A DNA stretch of 7,846 nucleotides from Cryomorphaceae bacterium (GTDB taxonomy: Bacteria > Bacteroidota > Bacteroidia > Flavobacteriales > Schleiferiaceae). Made by a program: the position numbers and the translations under genes. Under the pieces are notes generated by a model. That model ran no database searches. It worked only from the letters and a program-made list of their open reading frames with translations, and had not been told where the DNA came from. Positions within the stretch are counted from its first letter, which is position 1; the number at the start of each line of letters is the position of its first letter. Below, one piece after another: positions 1 through 6,163 of this stretch. The DNA lies in the NCBI GenBank assembly GCA_013911625.1, contig JACESW010000053.1, positions 1 to 7,846 of the forward strand. Direction: 5' to 3'.

Positions 1-806
1 CATTTATCCAATTTCGGGTCACCGGAGCTGCCCTACTTTTTTGGCTACTCACCCCGCTTTCTGGCGGCCATAGCTTCTTCAAGATTCCCGTTAATGACCG
101 ACTACGCTTGGCCATCTGTGCTGTCTTCGGAGTGACCACTAACATGCTTTTCTTTTTTGAAGGACTTAAAATCACCACCCCAGTAAATGCCTCCATCATG
201 ATGGTAAGCGGACCTATTATGGTGCTTATCGCTGGAGCTATTCTGGTCAAAGAGCGTATCACACCACCGAAAATTATTGGGATTTTCCTAGGCGCCTTGG
301 GTGCTTTCTGGCTCATCTATTCCGGTGCCAATTTCCAACTGAACGGACTCTTCTCCTCCGAAGTCGCCAAAGGCAATCTCTTCGTGCTCATCAATGCCAG
401 CAGCTATGCTATCTATCTCGTTTTGGTGAAACCACTCATGGCGAAATACAACGCACTGTTCATCATTCGCTGGGTATTCACCTTCGGGGTGTTCTTCGTC
501 CTTCCATTTGGCGGGCCCCAATTCCAAGAAATTCAATGGTCGCTATGGGACGCGAACATTATCGGCGCAGTCATCTTCGTCGTAGTAGGTACTACCTTTT
601 TGACTTACTTGGGAAATATCATTGCGCTCAAGACGTTGCACCCAGCAACGGTAGGTGCTTACATATACCTGCAGCCCCTTCTGGCGAGTTTATTGAGCCT
701 CATCTACGGAGGAGAGCAGTGGAGCATTCACATGCTCTTTGGCGGTTTGGCCATCTTCGCCGGCGTGTATTTCGTGAGTTTTTACGGACGAACGTTCAAG
801 TCATAG
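1..806 (+). CDS. EamA/DMT-family permease, 5'-truncated by window edge
   Basis: An inner-membrane drug/metabolite transporter (DMT superfamily, EamA domains) whose substrate cannot be told from sequence. The reading frame is open from base 3 (267 visible codons) to TAG at 804-806. A TTG at 108 is not the real start, because the upstream in-frame codons continue a membrane protein (FRVTGAALLFWLL). Family members are about 290-300 residues, so roughly 30 N-terminal residues, about one helix, are missing. The two-repeat EamA layout is visible. The first repeat ends in the PVNASIMMVSGPIMVLIAGA helix, a short charged VKERIT loop and a Gly-rich helix. The second repeat carries the matching LHPATVGAYIYLQPLLASLL helix, then GGEQW and a closing helix near the C-terminus. 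The next gene, yicC, begins 46 nt downstream with its own promoter-like element and no terminator between. Confident on family; function unknown. Confidence 0.9.
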   Translation, partial: FIQFRVTGAALLFWLLTPLSGGHSFFKIPVNDRLRLAICAVFGVTTNMLFFFEGLKITTPVNASIMMVSGPIMVLIAGAILVKERITPPKIIGIFLGALGAFWLIYSGANFQLNGLFSSEVAKGNLFVLINASSYAIYLVLVKPLMAKYNALFIIRWVFTFGVFFVLPFGGPQFQEIQWSLWDANIIGAVIFVVVGTTFLTYLGNIIALKTLHPATVGAYIYLQPLLASLLSLIYGGEQWSIHMLFGGLAIFAGVYFVSFYGRTFKS

Positions 807-826
807 ACTCCCTGCCCGGCATTTGC

Positions 827-834
827 TACCTTTG
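827..834 (+). promoter_or_regulatory. Bacteroidota-type -7 element upstream of yicC
   Basis: TACCTTTG matches the Bacteroidota -7 consensus TAnnTTTG at all defined positions and ends 18 nt before the yicC ATG, giving a short leader. I could not find a clear TTG-type -33 element at the expected spacing. The motif lies inside an inverted repeat (TTTGCT-N7-AGCAAA, 822-840), which could be an operator or chance. Confidence 0.5.
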
Positions 835-852
835 AGCAAAATTCAGCGATCC

Positions 853-1707
853 ATGATTCAAAGCATGACCGGCTTCGGTAAAGCCATCGGACAAACTTCA
901 GGGAAGAAAATCACCGTAGAGATTCGCAGCCTTAATAGCAAAGGGCTTGACCTCAATGCACGCATCGCACCAATCTTCCGCGAAAAGGAATTGGACATCC
1001 GTAAAATGGTCGGTACCGCAGTGAAGCGAGGTAAAGTAGACATCAACATTTACGCTGAAGTAACAGGTATCGAAAGTGCTGCGAGTATCAATATGGAGCT
1101 CGCTAAAGCTTACCTCGCGCAGCTCGAGGTGCTCGGACGTGAAACAGACTCCTCAGGTGATTTAATTGCCACGGTGATGCGTATGCCGGATGTGATGGGC
1201 AGTTCAAAATCTGAGCTCAGCAAAGAAGAGTGGGCCTACTTACAAGAACTTATAGGTGAGGCGTTGGAAAAGCTAGAAGGCTTCCGTGCGCAAGAAGGCG
1301 ATAGCATCGCTAAAGATTACGAAGAACGCCTTGTGGCCATCGAGGAAAGTATGGCAGGTATTGCACCACACGAAGAAGCACGATTGGCTGCTGTTCGCGA
1401 GCGATTGATGAAAGGTCTAGAAGGCGTTGAAGTCGATTCAAACCGCTACGAGCAAGAAGTCATCTTCTACATTGAAAAGCTGGATATCAACGAAGAGAAA
1501 GTACGCCTTGCGAACCACTTGAAGTACTTCCGTGAGACAATGCAGGAAGCAAATAGCGGAAAGAAATTAGGCTTTATCGCGCAGGAAATGGGTCGCGAAA
1601 TCAACACTCTTGGCTCCAAGAGCAACTATGCTCCTATGCAACAGCACGTCGTCCAGATGAAAGACGAGTTGGAAAAAATCAAGGAGCAGGTGGGCAACAC
1701 ACTTTAA
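853..1707 (+). CDS. yicC: YicC family endoribonuclease
   Basis: A cytosolic protein of 284 residues, normal for the YicC/YloC family; E. coli YicC is reported to be an endoribonuclease involved in small-RNA turnover. The start is the ATG at 853, giving MIQSMTGFGKA, the near-invariant N-terminus of the family; an in-frame TTG at 823 would add ten residues and overlap the promoter element. The YicC-like N-terminal domain covers about residues 1-155, with VEIRSLNSKGLD at 22-33, a conserved patch. A charged helical linker follows, with FRAQEGDSIAKD near 144-155. The C-terminal DUF1732 region (about 200-284) has the signature QEMGREINTLGSKSN at 244-258 and ends KIKEQVGN. No terminator with a T-run follows, so transcription may continue into the lipoprotein gene 81 nt downstream. 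In many Bacteroidota yicC directly precedes gmk; here they are about 3.9 kb apart. Confidence 0.95.
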   Translation: MIQSMTGFGKAIGQTSGKKITVEIRSLNSKGLDLNARIAPIFREKELDIRKMVGTAVKRGKVDINIYAEVTGIESAASINMELAKAYLAQLEVLGRETDSSGDLIATVMRMPDVMGSSKSELSKEEWAYLQELIGEALEKLEGFRAQEGDSIAKDYEERLVAIEESMAGIAPHEEARLAAVRERLMKGLEGVEVDSNRYEQEVIFYIEKLDINEEKVRLANHLKYFRETMQEANSGKKLGFIAQEMGREINTLGSKSNYAPMQQHVVQMKDELEKIKEQVGNTL

Positions 1708-1714
1708 CTTCTCG

Positions 1715-1737
1715 GGCTCGTGACCTGGCTCACGACC
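1715..1737 (+). other. Imperfect hairpin between yicC and the SoxB-like gene
   Basis: GG-(C)-TCGTGA pairs with TCACGA-CC around a six-base loop CCTGGC, with a single bulged C at 1717: an 8 bp stem starting 7 nt after the yicC stop. It is followed by AAATATG rather than a T-run, so it is not a standard intrinsic terminator on the plus strand. It could be an RNA 3'-end stabiliser, a weak attenuator or chance. Confidence 0.3.
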
Positions 1738-1755
1738 AAATATGTTCGGACACGG

Positions 1756-1763
1756 TATCTTAG
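1756..1763 (+). promoter_or_regulatory. Possible -7 element for the SoxB-like gene
   Basis: TATCTTAG matches TAnnTTTG at all defined positions but one (A for T at position 7) and sits 25 nt before the ATG at 1789. No -33 TTG is visible at suitable spacing. Weak; the gene may instead be read from yicC. Confidence 0.25.
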
Positions 1764-1788
1764 AGCCAACAAACGAACTCAAAATATT

Positions 1789-3405
1789 ATGCGTCCATCA
1801 AGCCTACTTAGTCTTGCTGCATCAGCTCTACTTTTATTCTCGTGTAATTTGACACCTGAGGATGCCACACCAATCAAAGTGACCATTCTACAGACAGCCG
1901 ATATCCACGGACAGGTATACCCACACTCGGAATTGTTCTATGACAATGACGAAATCAGTTACAAAACCCTTGGCGGTCTCGCCAACATGAAAACCTTGTT
2001 CGACCAAGAGCGTGAGGCCAATCCAAACACCATCATCCTAGACGGTGGGGACCTCATCCAAGGAAGTGCCGTGGCAGCACTTTCAGAAGGTGCCGCCTTC
2101 AGCTCTATCATAAAAGCAATGAATTACGACTTCCTCATTCCAGGAAACTGGGAAGTGGTGTACGGTAAGGAGCAAATGATGAAAGTCATGCAAGGCTACG
2201 AGACTCCTGTGATTACCGCTAACATGTACCACGAAGATGGCAAGGACCCAATCTTCCCGCAATATTACATCCAAGATGTAGGCAACACGCGTTTAGGTTT
2301 CCTTTCCTACAACGATCCAGAAGTGCCTATTCGTCAGAACCCAAGCTTTTCAGTAGGCCTTGATTTTGACCCTATTCTAGAAAATCTTGAAGCCCTAGTG
2401 ACCGAAATGAAGGACGAGAAAGGGGTAGATATCCTCTTCCTAGTCACGCACATTGGTATCTCAAAGCAATACGATCTCGCGAACAATCCTGCCTTGAGTA
2501 GAATAGACTATGTATTGGGGAACGACACCCACGAGCGTATTCGTAAACCGCTTCAAGCCGGTCATGCTCGTGTGACAGAACCAGGAGCCTTTGCTTCATT
2601 CGTAGGTAAAATGGTTTTGGAAGTGCAAAATGGCGAGTTGCTCAGTGAGGAGTATGAACTTATGGAAGTAGACCCATCGAAGTACGAAGCCGATGCAGAA
2701 GTAGCTGCCGTCATTGAAGAAGCTGTAGCACCGTACAAAGAAGAAATCGACCAAGTATTGGGCTATACCCAAACACCTTTGTACCGCTATTTTGTCGTAG
2801 AGAACCCAATGGACAACTTCATCACGGATGCTTCTATGTGGAAGAACGATGTAGACATCGCGTTGAGTAACGGGTTCCGCTTTAGCCCACCTATCGTTCC
2901 TGGCGAAAATGGTGTCGCACCTATCACGCGCGGTGACCTATGGAAAATGCTGCCGGTGAATGAGAAAGTTAAGATTGGTAAGGCCAGTGGACAGCAAATC
3001 AAAGATTGGCTGGAAAAGGAATTGCACAATGTATTTGCAGAGAACCCACAAGAGCGCTTCGGCGGCTGGGTCGTTCGATTCTCCGGAATGGAACTCAAGT
3101 TCAATGCTAATGCACCAAAAGGCGAGCGCGTGAGCTCTATTGTTATTAAAGGTGAGCCGATGGAATTAGACAAGCTGTATAAAATGTCAGCATGTCGCCG
3201 CGAAGGAGAGCCAATCAGCACGCTTTGTCGCATGAAAGGCACTGTTGAAACGGTGGTTATGGATTACACCATCCATGACCTTATCGAAGAATACCTTGCC
3301 GTACACGACACCATTGCTCCTGTTCGTGATGGACGTGCCGTGTCTTTAGATTTGGGCGATAACGTACTGTCGCAGTTACCTGGAACCGATTACCACTTCC
3401 ACTAA
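1789..3405 (+). CDS. Lipoprotein metallohydrolase, 5'-nucleotidase superfamily, SoxB-like
   Basis: A 538-residue predicted lipoprotein. From the ATG at 1789 it has a signal peptide ending in the lipobox LFSC (Cys19). An upstream in-frame GTG (1720) would put 23 polar and charged residues before this signal and is rejected. The N-terminal calcineurin-like metallophosphoesterase domain (about 29-290) shows likely metal ligands: TADIHG (D38, H40), LDGGDLIQGS (D88), GNWE (N120), VTHIG (H221) and GNDTHER (D246, H248). The C-terminal 5'-nucleotidase domain covers about 325-515. Several features depart from UshA-type enzymes: Trp121 replaces the catalytic His of GNHE, the GGDGY substrate loop is not recognisable, and DIALSNGFR, GGWVVRFSG and GNWEVVYG resemble SoxB motifs (DIALSPGFR, GGDMVRVGG, GHWEFTYG, recalled from memory). 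A Cys469/Cys480 pair lies where the nucleotide loop would be. Both domains are complete. It is 10 nt upstream of an exported DsrE-family gene. Substrate unknown: thiosulfonate-type ester or nucleotide/phosphoester. Confidence 0.85.
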   Translation: MRPSSLLSLAASALLLFSCNLTPEDATPIKVTILQTADIHGQVYPHSELFYDNDEISYKTLGGLANMKTLFDQEREANPNTIILDGGDLIQGSAVAALSEGAAFSSIIKAMNYDFLIPGNWEVVYGKEQMMKVMQGYETPVITANMYHEDGKDPIFPQYYIQDVGNTRLGFLSYNDPEVPIRQNPSFSVGLDFDPILENLEALVTEMKDEKGVDILFLVTHIGISKQYDLANNPALSRIDYVLGNDTHERIRKPLQAGHARVTEPGAFASFVGKMVLEVQNGELLSEEYELMEVDPSKYEADAEVAAVIEEAVAPYKEEIDQVLGYTQTPLYRYFVVENPMDNFITDASMWKNDVDIALSNGFRFSPPIVPGENGVAPITRGDLWKMLPVNEKVKIGKASGQQIKDWLEKELHNVFAENPQERFGGWVVRFSGMELKFNANAPKGERVSSIVIKGEPMELDKLYKMSACRREGEPISTLCRMKGTVETVVMDYTIHDLIEEYLAVHDTIAPVRDGRAVSLDLGDNVLSQLPGTDYHFH

Positions 3406-3415
3406 AAAAATTAAG

Positions 3416-3829
3416 ATGAAAAAATTACTATTTGCCGTAGCCTTAACCTTTGGTTTGTTTGCACCACAAGCACTTTCTGCGCAGTCAGAAGGAACACAAA
3501 ATTACTTCGTACTGAACCGCAACCTTCAGCAACTCAAGGCCATTTCATTGGCCGCGGGTGACCTCGCTGAAATAAACGGTGAGCACTTCGGTGAGTTCAA
3601 TGTAGTGATCTGTGGCAAAGCTGTTAAAGATCTAGTGAATCCTGAAATCATGGACCCAATCATCAAACGTGCCGAAGAAAATGGAGTACAGCTAGTGGCT
3701 TGTGGCTTCTCTTTGAAAAAGTTTGGTGTAGATATGGCGGCCATCCCTTCACAGATAATCAAAGTAGACAACGGAATCCTTTACGGGTTTACCCTTCAGA
3801 AAAAAGGCTATTACAGTATTACGCTTTAA
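3416..3829 (+). CDS. Exported DsrE-family protein
   Basis: A 137-residue protein with a clear Sec signal peptide (MKK, hydrophobic stretch, cleavage probably after LSA at residue 22), so a mature periplasmic or secreted protein of about 115 residues. The mature part looks like a single DsrE/DsrF-like fold: an opening strand NYFVLN, a helix LKAISLAAGDLAE, VVICGKAVKDL with Cys67, an amphipathic helix and then LVACGFSLKKFGVD with Cys96. The second Cys lies in the motif that carries the sulfur-binding Cys in many DsrE-family proteins. The ATG at 3416 follows an A-rich leader, 10 nt after the stop of the SoxB-like gene, so the two are almost certainly co-transcribed. A strong terminator ends the unit. 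Cytosolic DsrE proteins transfer persulfide sulfur; whether this exported relative does so is inference. Family assignment rests on motif recall, not a search. Confidence 0.8.
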   Translation: MKKLLFAVALTFGLFAPQALSAQSEGTQNYFVLNRNLQQLKAISLAAGDLAEINGEHFGEFNVVICGKAVKDLVNPEIMDPIIKRAEENGVQLVACGFSLKKFGVDMAAIPSQIIKVDNGILYGFTLQKKGYYSITL

Positions 3830-3860
3830 CCTAAAGCGCCAATTTGAACCGCTCAAAAGG

Positions 3861-3891
3861 CCCTTGCTACACTCGTAGTAAGGGTTTTTTT
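3861..3891 (+). terminator. Intrinsic terminator after the SoxB-like/DsrE unit
   Basis: CCCTTGCTAC (3861-3870) pairs with GTAGTAAGGG (3875-3884) over all ten positions, one being a G-U wobble, around the loop ACTC. Seven T's follow (3885-3891). In the minus-strand RNA the wobble becomes an A-C mismatch and the trailing sequence is CCTTTTG, so it is best suited to the plus strand. It may also help end the convergent minus-strand gene, whose stop is only 2 nt away. Confidence 0.92.
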
Positions 3892-3893
3892 GA

Positions 3894-5507
3894 TTAGCGA
3901 AGTAAGTGGATAGTCGCCGTGGAAGTAATAGGCGATGGCGCATACGGATTCGCTACTTCGACAGTAAGGAAATAAACGCCGGGAGCCACTGGACGTCCTT
4001 CAAATCTACCGTCCCAATATTCGCCAAGAGCAGAACTCTCAAACACCTTGGTTCCCCAACGGCTGTATATCGTTGTCTTTATTCGATCCGTACTCGTCGT
4101 TTGTAACACTAGCTCGTCATTTATCCCATCACTGTTGGGCGTAAAGACGTTGGGTATTTCGACGGTAGGGAAAAAGGCGATTTGCTGGCAAATGGAGTCG
4201 ACACATCCCTCAAAAGTGTAAAGGTATGCACATACCGTCTGCGGTTCTGGATCAAGGACGACAGGACTCCAGCCTGATACAAGTTGATTGCCTGTAATCA
4301 TTCCATCGTTCCAACTCTGGGTGCCCGCAGAAATGAAAATGGAATCTAGCCCTAGAGAAGGAACCGCTTCAAAGTGTGCGCCTAATCCTATGATCTCCTT
4401 TGAATTCAAGACTTGAACTGCTCCGGAAAATACACTGCCGTCGTTGGCGATGACCAAAGAGTCTAGCTTGCGGGTATGTCCCACACGGATTGAAGGCAAA
4501 GCCACGCTATCTGTGCACCCTTCGTTGGAGGTGGTCAATAGGTAACCAAAGTAATCGCCAGAATCGGACAAGCAGTGCGAAAAGGTTGAAGATGAGTCTT
4601 CCGTGCCGTCGCTGAGTACCCATTGGTAGTTCAATAGTCCGGATGTGTCAAGCGCGTTTTCTAACTCAAAACAGACACTATCACATCCGAAAATGGTCGT
4701 AGAATCTAAGAGGATCTGAGCTTCACTTTTTGGAGAAATCCATACCGTATCATAAGCCTCACATTCGTATGTAAAGGAGATATCGTCTATCCCAAAGTCG
4801 TTTCCTGAACCTGGACCAGCCAATGTGATGAGGTTCAAAATAGCGGTTCCTGAAGCTGGCGCAGTAAAGGTTCTTGTGGTCTGTTGCCAAGTGCCTGTAG
4901 AGGTAGGCGTCGAGGCTGCTCCGCCAACATTTGTACCCGATAATTTCAATTGCAGTTGCCCTGCCGGTGAAACAAAAGAAAGCGTCCACCATCGCATGGT
5001 CACCTGTGCCCCTGGAGGGAATGTTTTGGTTTGACGCCACAGAATTTTATTGGTTCCTGTGGCACCATTGACTAGCATGTAGTTTCCAGTACCCGTGGTG
5101 TGGTCACCCCAAGAGCCAAAGTTGGGGTGTACTGAATTTGGATTAGGGCCTACTGCATACGTCCCAGCATTCCAAATAGATGTTGCGTTGTAGGTATAAT
5201 TGGTCAAAAAACCAGAGTTTCCGGAGGAGAAATTCCCATTAGTCGCCATTTGAGTCACTTGACTACTACCTTGGACGACAACATATTCAGCAGTATCGGT
5301 CAAAATAATATATGGTGAGGCGCAGGTATCGCAGTTTAGTGTTGCATCGTGAGACCATTGGTAGGAATTGGACCCAGAAGCAGAAAGAAAGATGGTGTCT
5401 CCGACGCAGGCTTCCAAGGAATCTGACGCCAAGGCTAAGGAGCATTGTGCGCTCAAAGGACCGGCGATGCAAAGGCCAAACAATGCGAGTAGTACTTTCT
5501 TAATCAC
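3894..5507 (-). CDS. T9SS type B sorting-domain surface protein, adhesin-like
   Basis: A 537-residue secreted protein without recognisable catalytic residues. The start is GTG (minus strand, 5507), giving MIKKVLLALFGLCIAGPLSA and cleavage near residue 20; there is no in-frame ATG between it and the upstream stop. Domains in order: an Ig/PKD-like module (about 22-80) with CDTC at 59-62; a carbohydrate-binding-like jelly-roll domain (about 86-250) with NGNFSSGNSGF, GDHTTGTGNYMLVNG and NDFGIDDISF, a pattern common in Bacteroidota surface proteins; a Cys-containing PKD-like module (about 265-340); a further beta-rich region with Cys at 426, 435 and 440; and a gliding-motility-associated type B CTD (about 448-537) with IPNVFTPNSDGIND, YSRWGTKVFE, YWDG and APGVYFL. 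That CTD directs export through the T9SS, normally with a PorP/SprF-like partner, and none is in the window. It is a lone minus-strand gene, divergent from gmk. A binding or adhesion role is inference. Confidence 0.9.
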   Translation of the reverse strand: MIKKVLLALFGLCIAGPLSAQCSLALASDSLEACVGDTIFLSASGSNSYQWSHDATLNCDTCASPYIILTDTAEYVVVQGSSQVTQMATNGNFSSGNSGFLTNYTYNATSIWNAGTYAVGPNPNSVHPNFGSWGDHTTGTGNYMLVNGATGTNKILWRQTKTFPPGAQVTMRWWTLSFVSPAGQLQLKLSGTNVGGAASTPTSTGTWQQTTRTFTAPASGTAILNLITLAGPGSGNDFGIDDISFTYECEAYDTVWISPKSEAQILLDSTTIFGCDSVCFELENALDTSGLLNYQWVLSDGTEDSSSTFSHCLSDSGDYFGYLLTTSNEGCTDSVALPSIRVGHTRKLDSLVIANDGSVFSGAVQVLNSKEIIGLGAHFEAVPSLGLDSIFISAGTQSWNDGMITGNQLVSGWSPVVLDPEPQTVCAYLYTFEGCVDSICQQIAFFPTVEIPNVFTPNSDGINDELVLQTTSTDRIKTTIYSRWGTKVFESSALGEYWDGRFEGRPVAPGVYFLTVEVANPYAPSPITSTATIHLLR

Positions 5508-5511
5508 GACA

Positions 5512-5542
5512 ACAATATACCTCTACTTTTAACTAAAGCCAA
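5512..5542 (-). promoter_or_regulatory. Possible promoter of the T9SS cargo gene
   Basis: Read on the minus strand: TTG (5542-5540), 20 bases, then TATATTGT (5519-5512), a partial match to TAnnTTTG with spacing typical of Bacteroidota promoters. The expected transcription start falls at or within a few bases of the GTG at 5507, implying a leaderless or nearly leaderless mRNA. Confidence 0.35.
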
Positions 5543-5557
5543 TTCCTTCATCTCCAC

Positions 5558-5565
5558 TACCTTTG
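5558..5565 (+). promoter_or_regulatory. Bacteroidota-type -7 element upstream of gmk
   Basis: TACCTTTG, identical to the element before yicC, lies 22 nt upstream of the gmk ATG. It sits in the inverted repeat ACTAC-CTTT-GTAGT (5556-5569). No convincing -33 TTG is seen. It is the likely promoter for gmk-nadD and the AddB-like gene. Confidence 0.5.
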
Positions 5566-5587
5566 TAGTACTAATTCTGTCAATGCA

Positions 5588-6163
5588 ATGAGCGAAAACA
5601 ACGGAAAACTGGTCATCTTCTCTGCACCCTCAGGCGCAGGAAAATCAACCTTGGTAAACTATCTGTTGCCGCAATTTCCACAGCTCAGTTTTAGCATTTC
5701 AGCGACCTCACGCGCACCTCGAGGCCAAGAAGAACATGGTAAAGACTATTACTTCCTGAGCAGCGAAGAATTTAAAGTGCGTGTTGCTCAAGACGAGCTC
5801 TTGGAATGGGAAGAGGTCTATTCCGGTACTTATTACGGGACCCTTCGTACGGAAGTCGAGCGCATTTGGTCTGAAGGAAAAGTAGTTGTTTTTGATATTG
5901 ATGTAGTGGGCGCATTGAACCTCAAAAAGCAGTTTGGCGATCGTGCTCTTACGCTTTTTGTACAGGCACCCTCTGTAGAGATTTTGGAGCAACGACTCAG
6001 AGGCAGAGGCACAGATAGCGAGGAGAAAATACAGCAGCGCGTGGCTAAAGCAACTATTGAGATGGCCCGTGCACCTGAATTCGATAAGGTGGTCGTAAAC
6101 GATGATCTCAATACCGCTAAGGCAGAGGCACTGGCAATTCTTAAGGACTTTTTAGGAGCGTAA
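5588..6163 (+). CDS. gmk: Guanylate kinase
   Basis: A cytosolic nucleotide kinase converting GMP (dGMP) and ATP to GDP (dGDP) and ADP in purine salvage and synthesis. It is 191 residues, within the usual 185-210. Visible motifs: the P-loop SAPSGAGKST (12-21); SRAPRGQEEHGKDYYF (41-56), the GMP-binding segment of the SxRxPRxGE-xGxDYxF type; EEVYSGTYYGT (75-85), which closes over GMP; VFDIDVVGAL (101-110), where the Walker B-like segment lies; and a lid region RLRGRGTDSEEKIQQR (136-151) with the ATP-contacting arginines. The start at 5588 fits the family; the nearby ATG at 5583 is out of frame and stops after two codons. The gene shares one base with nadD (TAATG), indicating coupled translation. 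Complete, nothing missing. Confidence 0.97.
   Translation: MSENNGKLVIFSAPSGAGKSTLVNYLLPQFPQLSFSISATSRAPRGQEEHGKDYYFLSSEEFKVRVAQDELLEWEEVYSGTYYGTLRTEVERIWSEGKVVVFDIDVVGALNLKKQFGDRALTLFVQAPSVEILEQRLRGRGTDSEEKIQQRVAKATIEMARAPEFDKVVVNDDLNTAKAEALAILKDFLGA

Noticed and set aside
823..852. TTG-initiated extension of YicC
   Set aside because: The extra ten residues overlap the TACCTTTG promoter element, and the ATG at 853 gives the conserved MIQSMTGF start.
1720..1788. GTG-initiated N-terminal extension of the SoxB-like protein (23 residues)
   Set aside because: The extension is polar and basic and would bury the lipoprotein signal peptide; the ATG at 1789 places the lipobox Cys at residue 19, as expected.
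2787..3242. 151-codon minus-strand ORF inside the SoxB-like gene
   Set aside because: It lies antisense to a well-supported coding region, has no recognisable domain or signal, and fits a shadow frame.
1789..3405. Naming the gene ushA or soxB
   Set aside because: The catalytic His and GGDGY loop of UshA are absent, while the resemblance to SoxB is by motif recall only and no Sox partners are present; no symbol is justified.
5583..5591. Two-codon upstream ORF (ATG CAA TGA) overlapping the gmk start
   Set aside because: Too short to distinguish from chance, and no sign of a regulatory peptide or paired structure.
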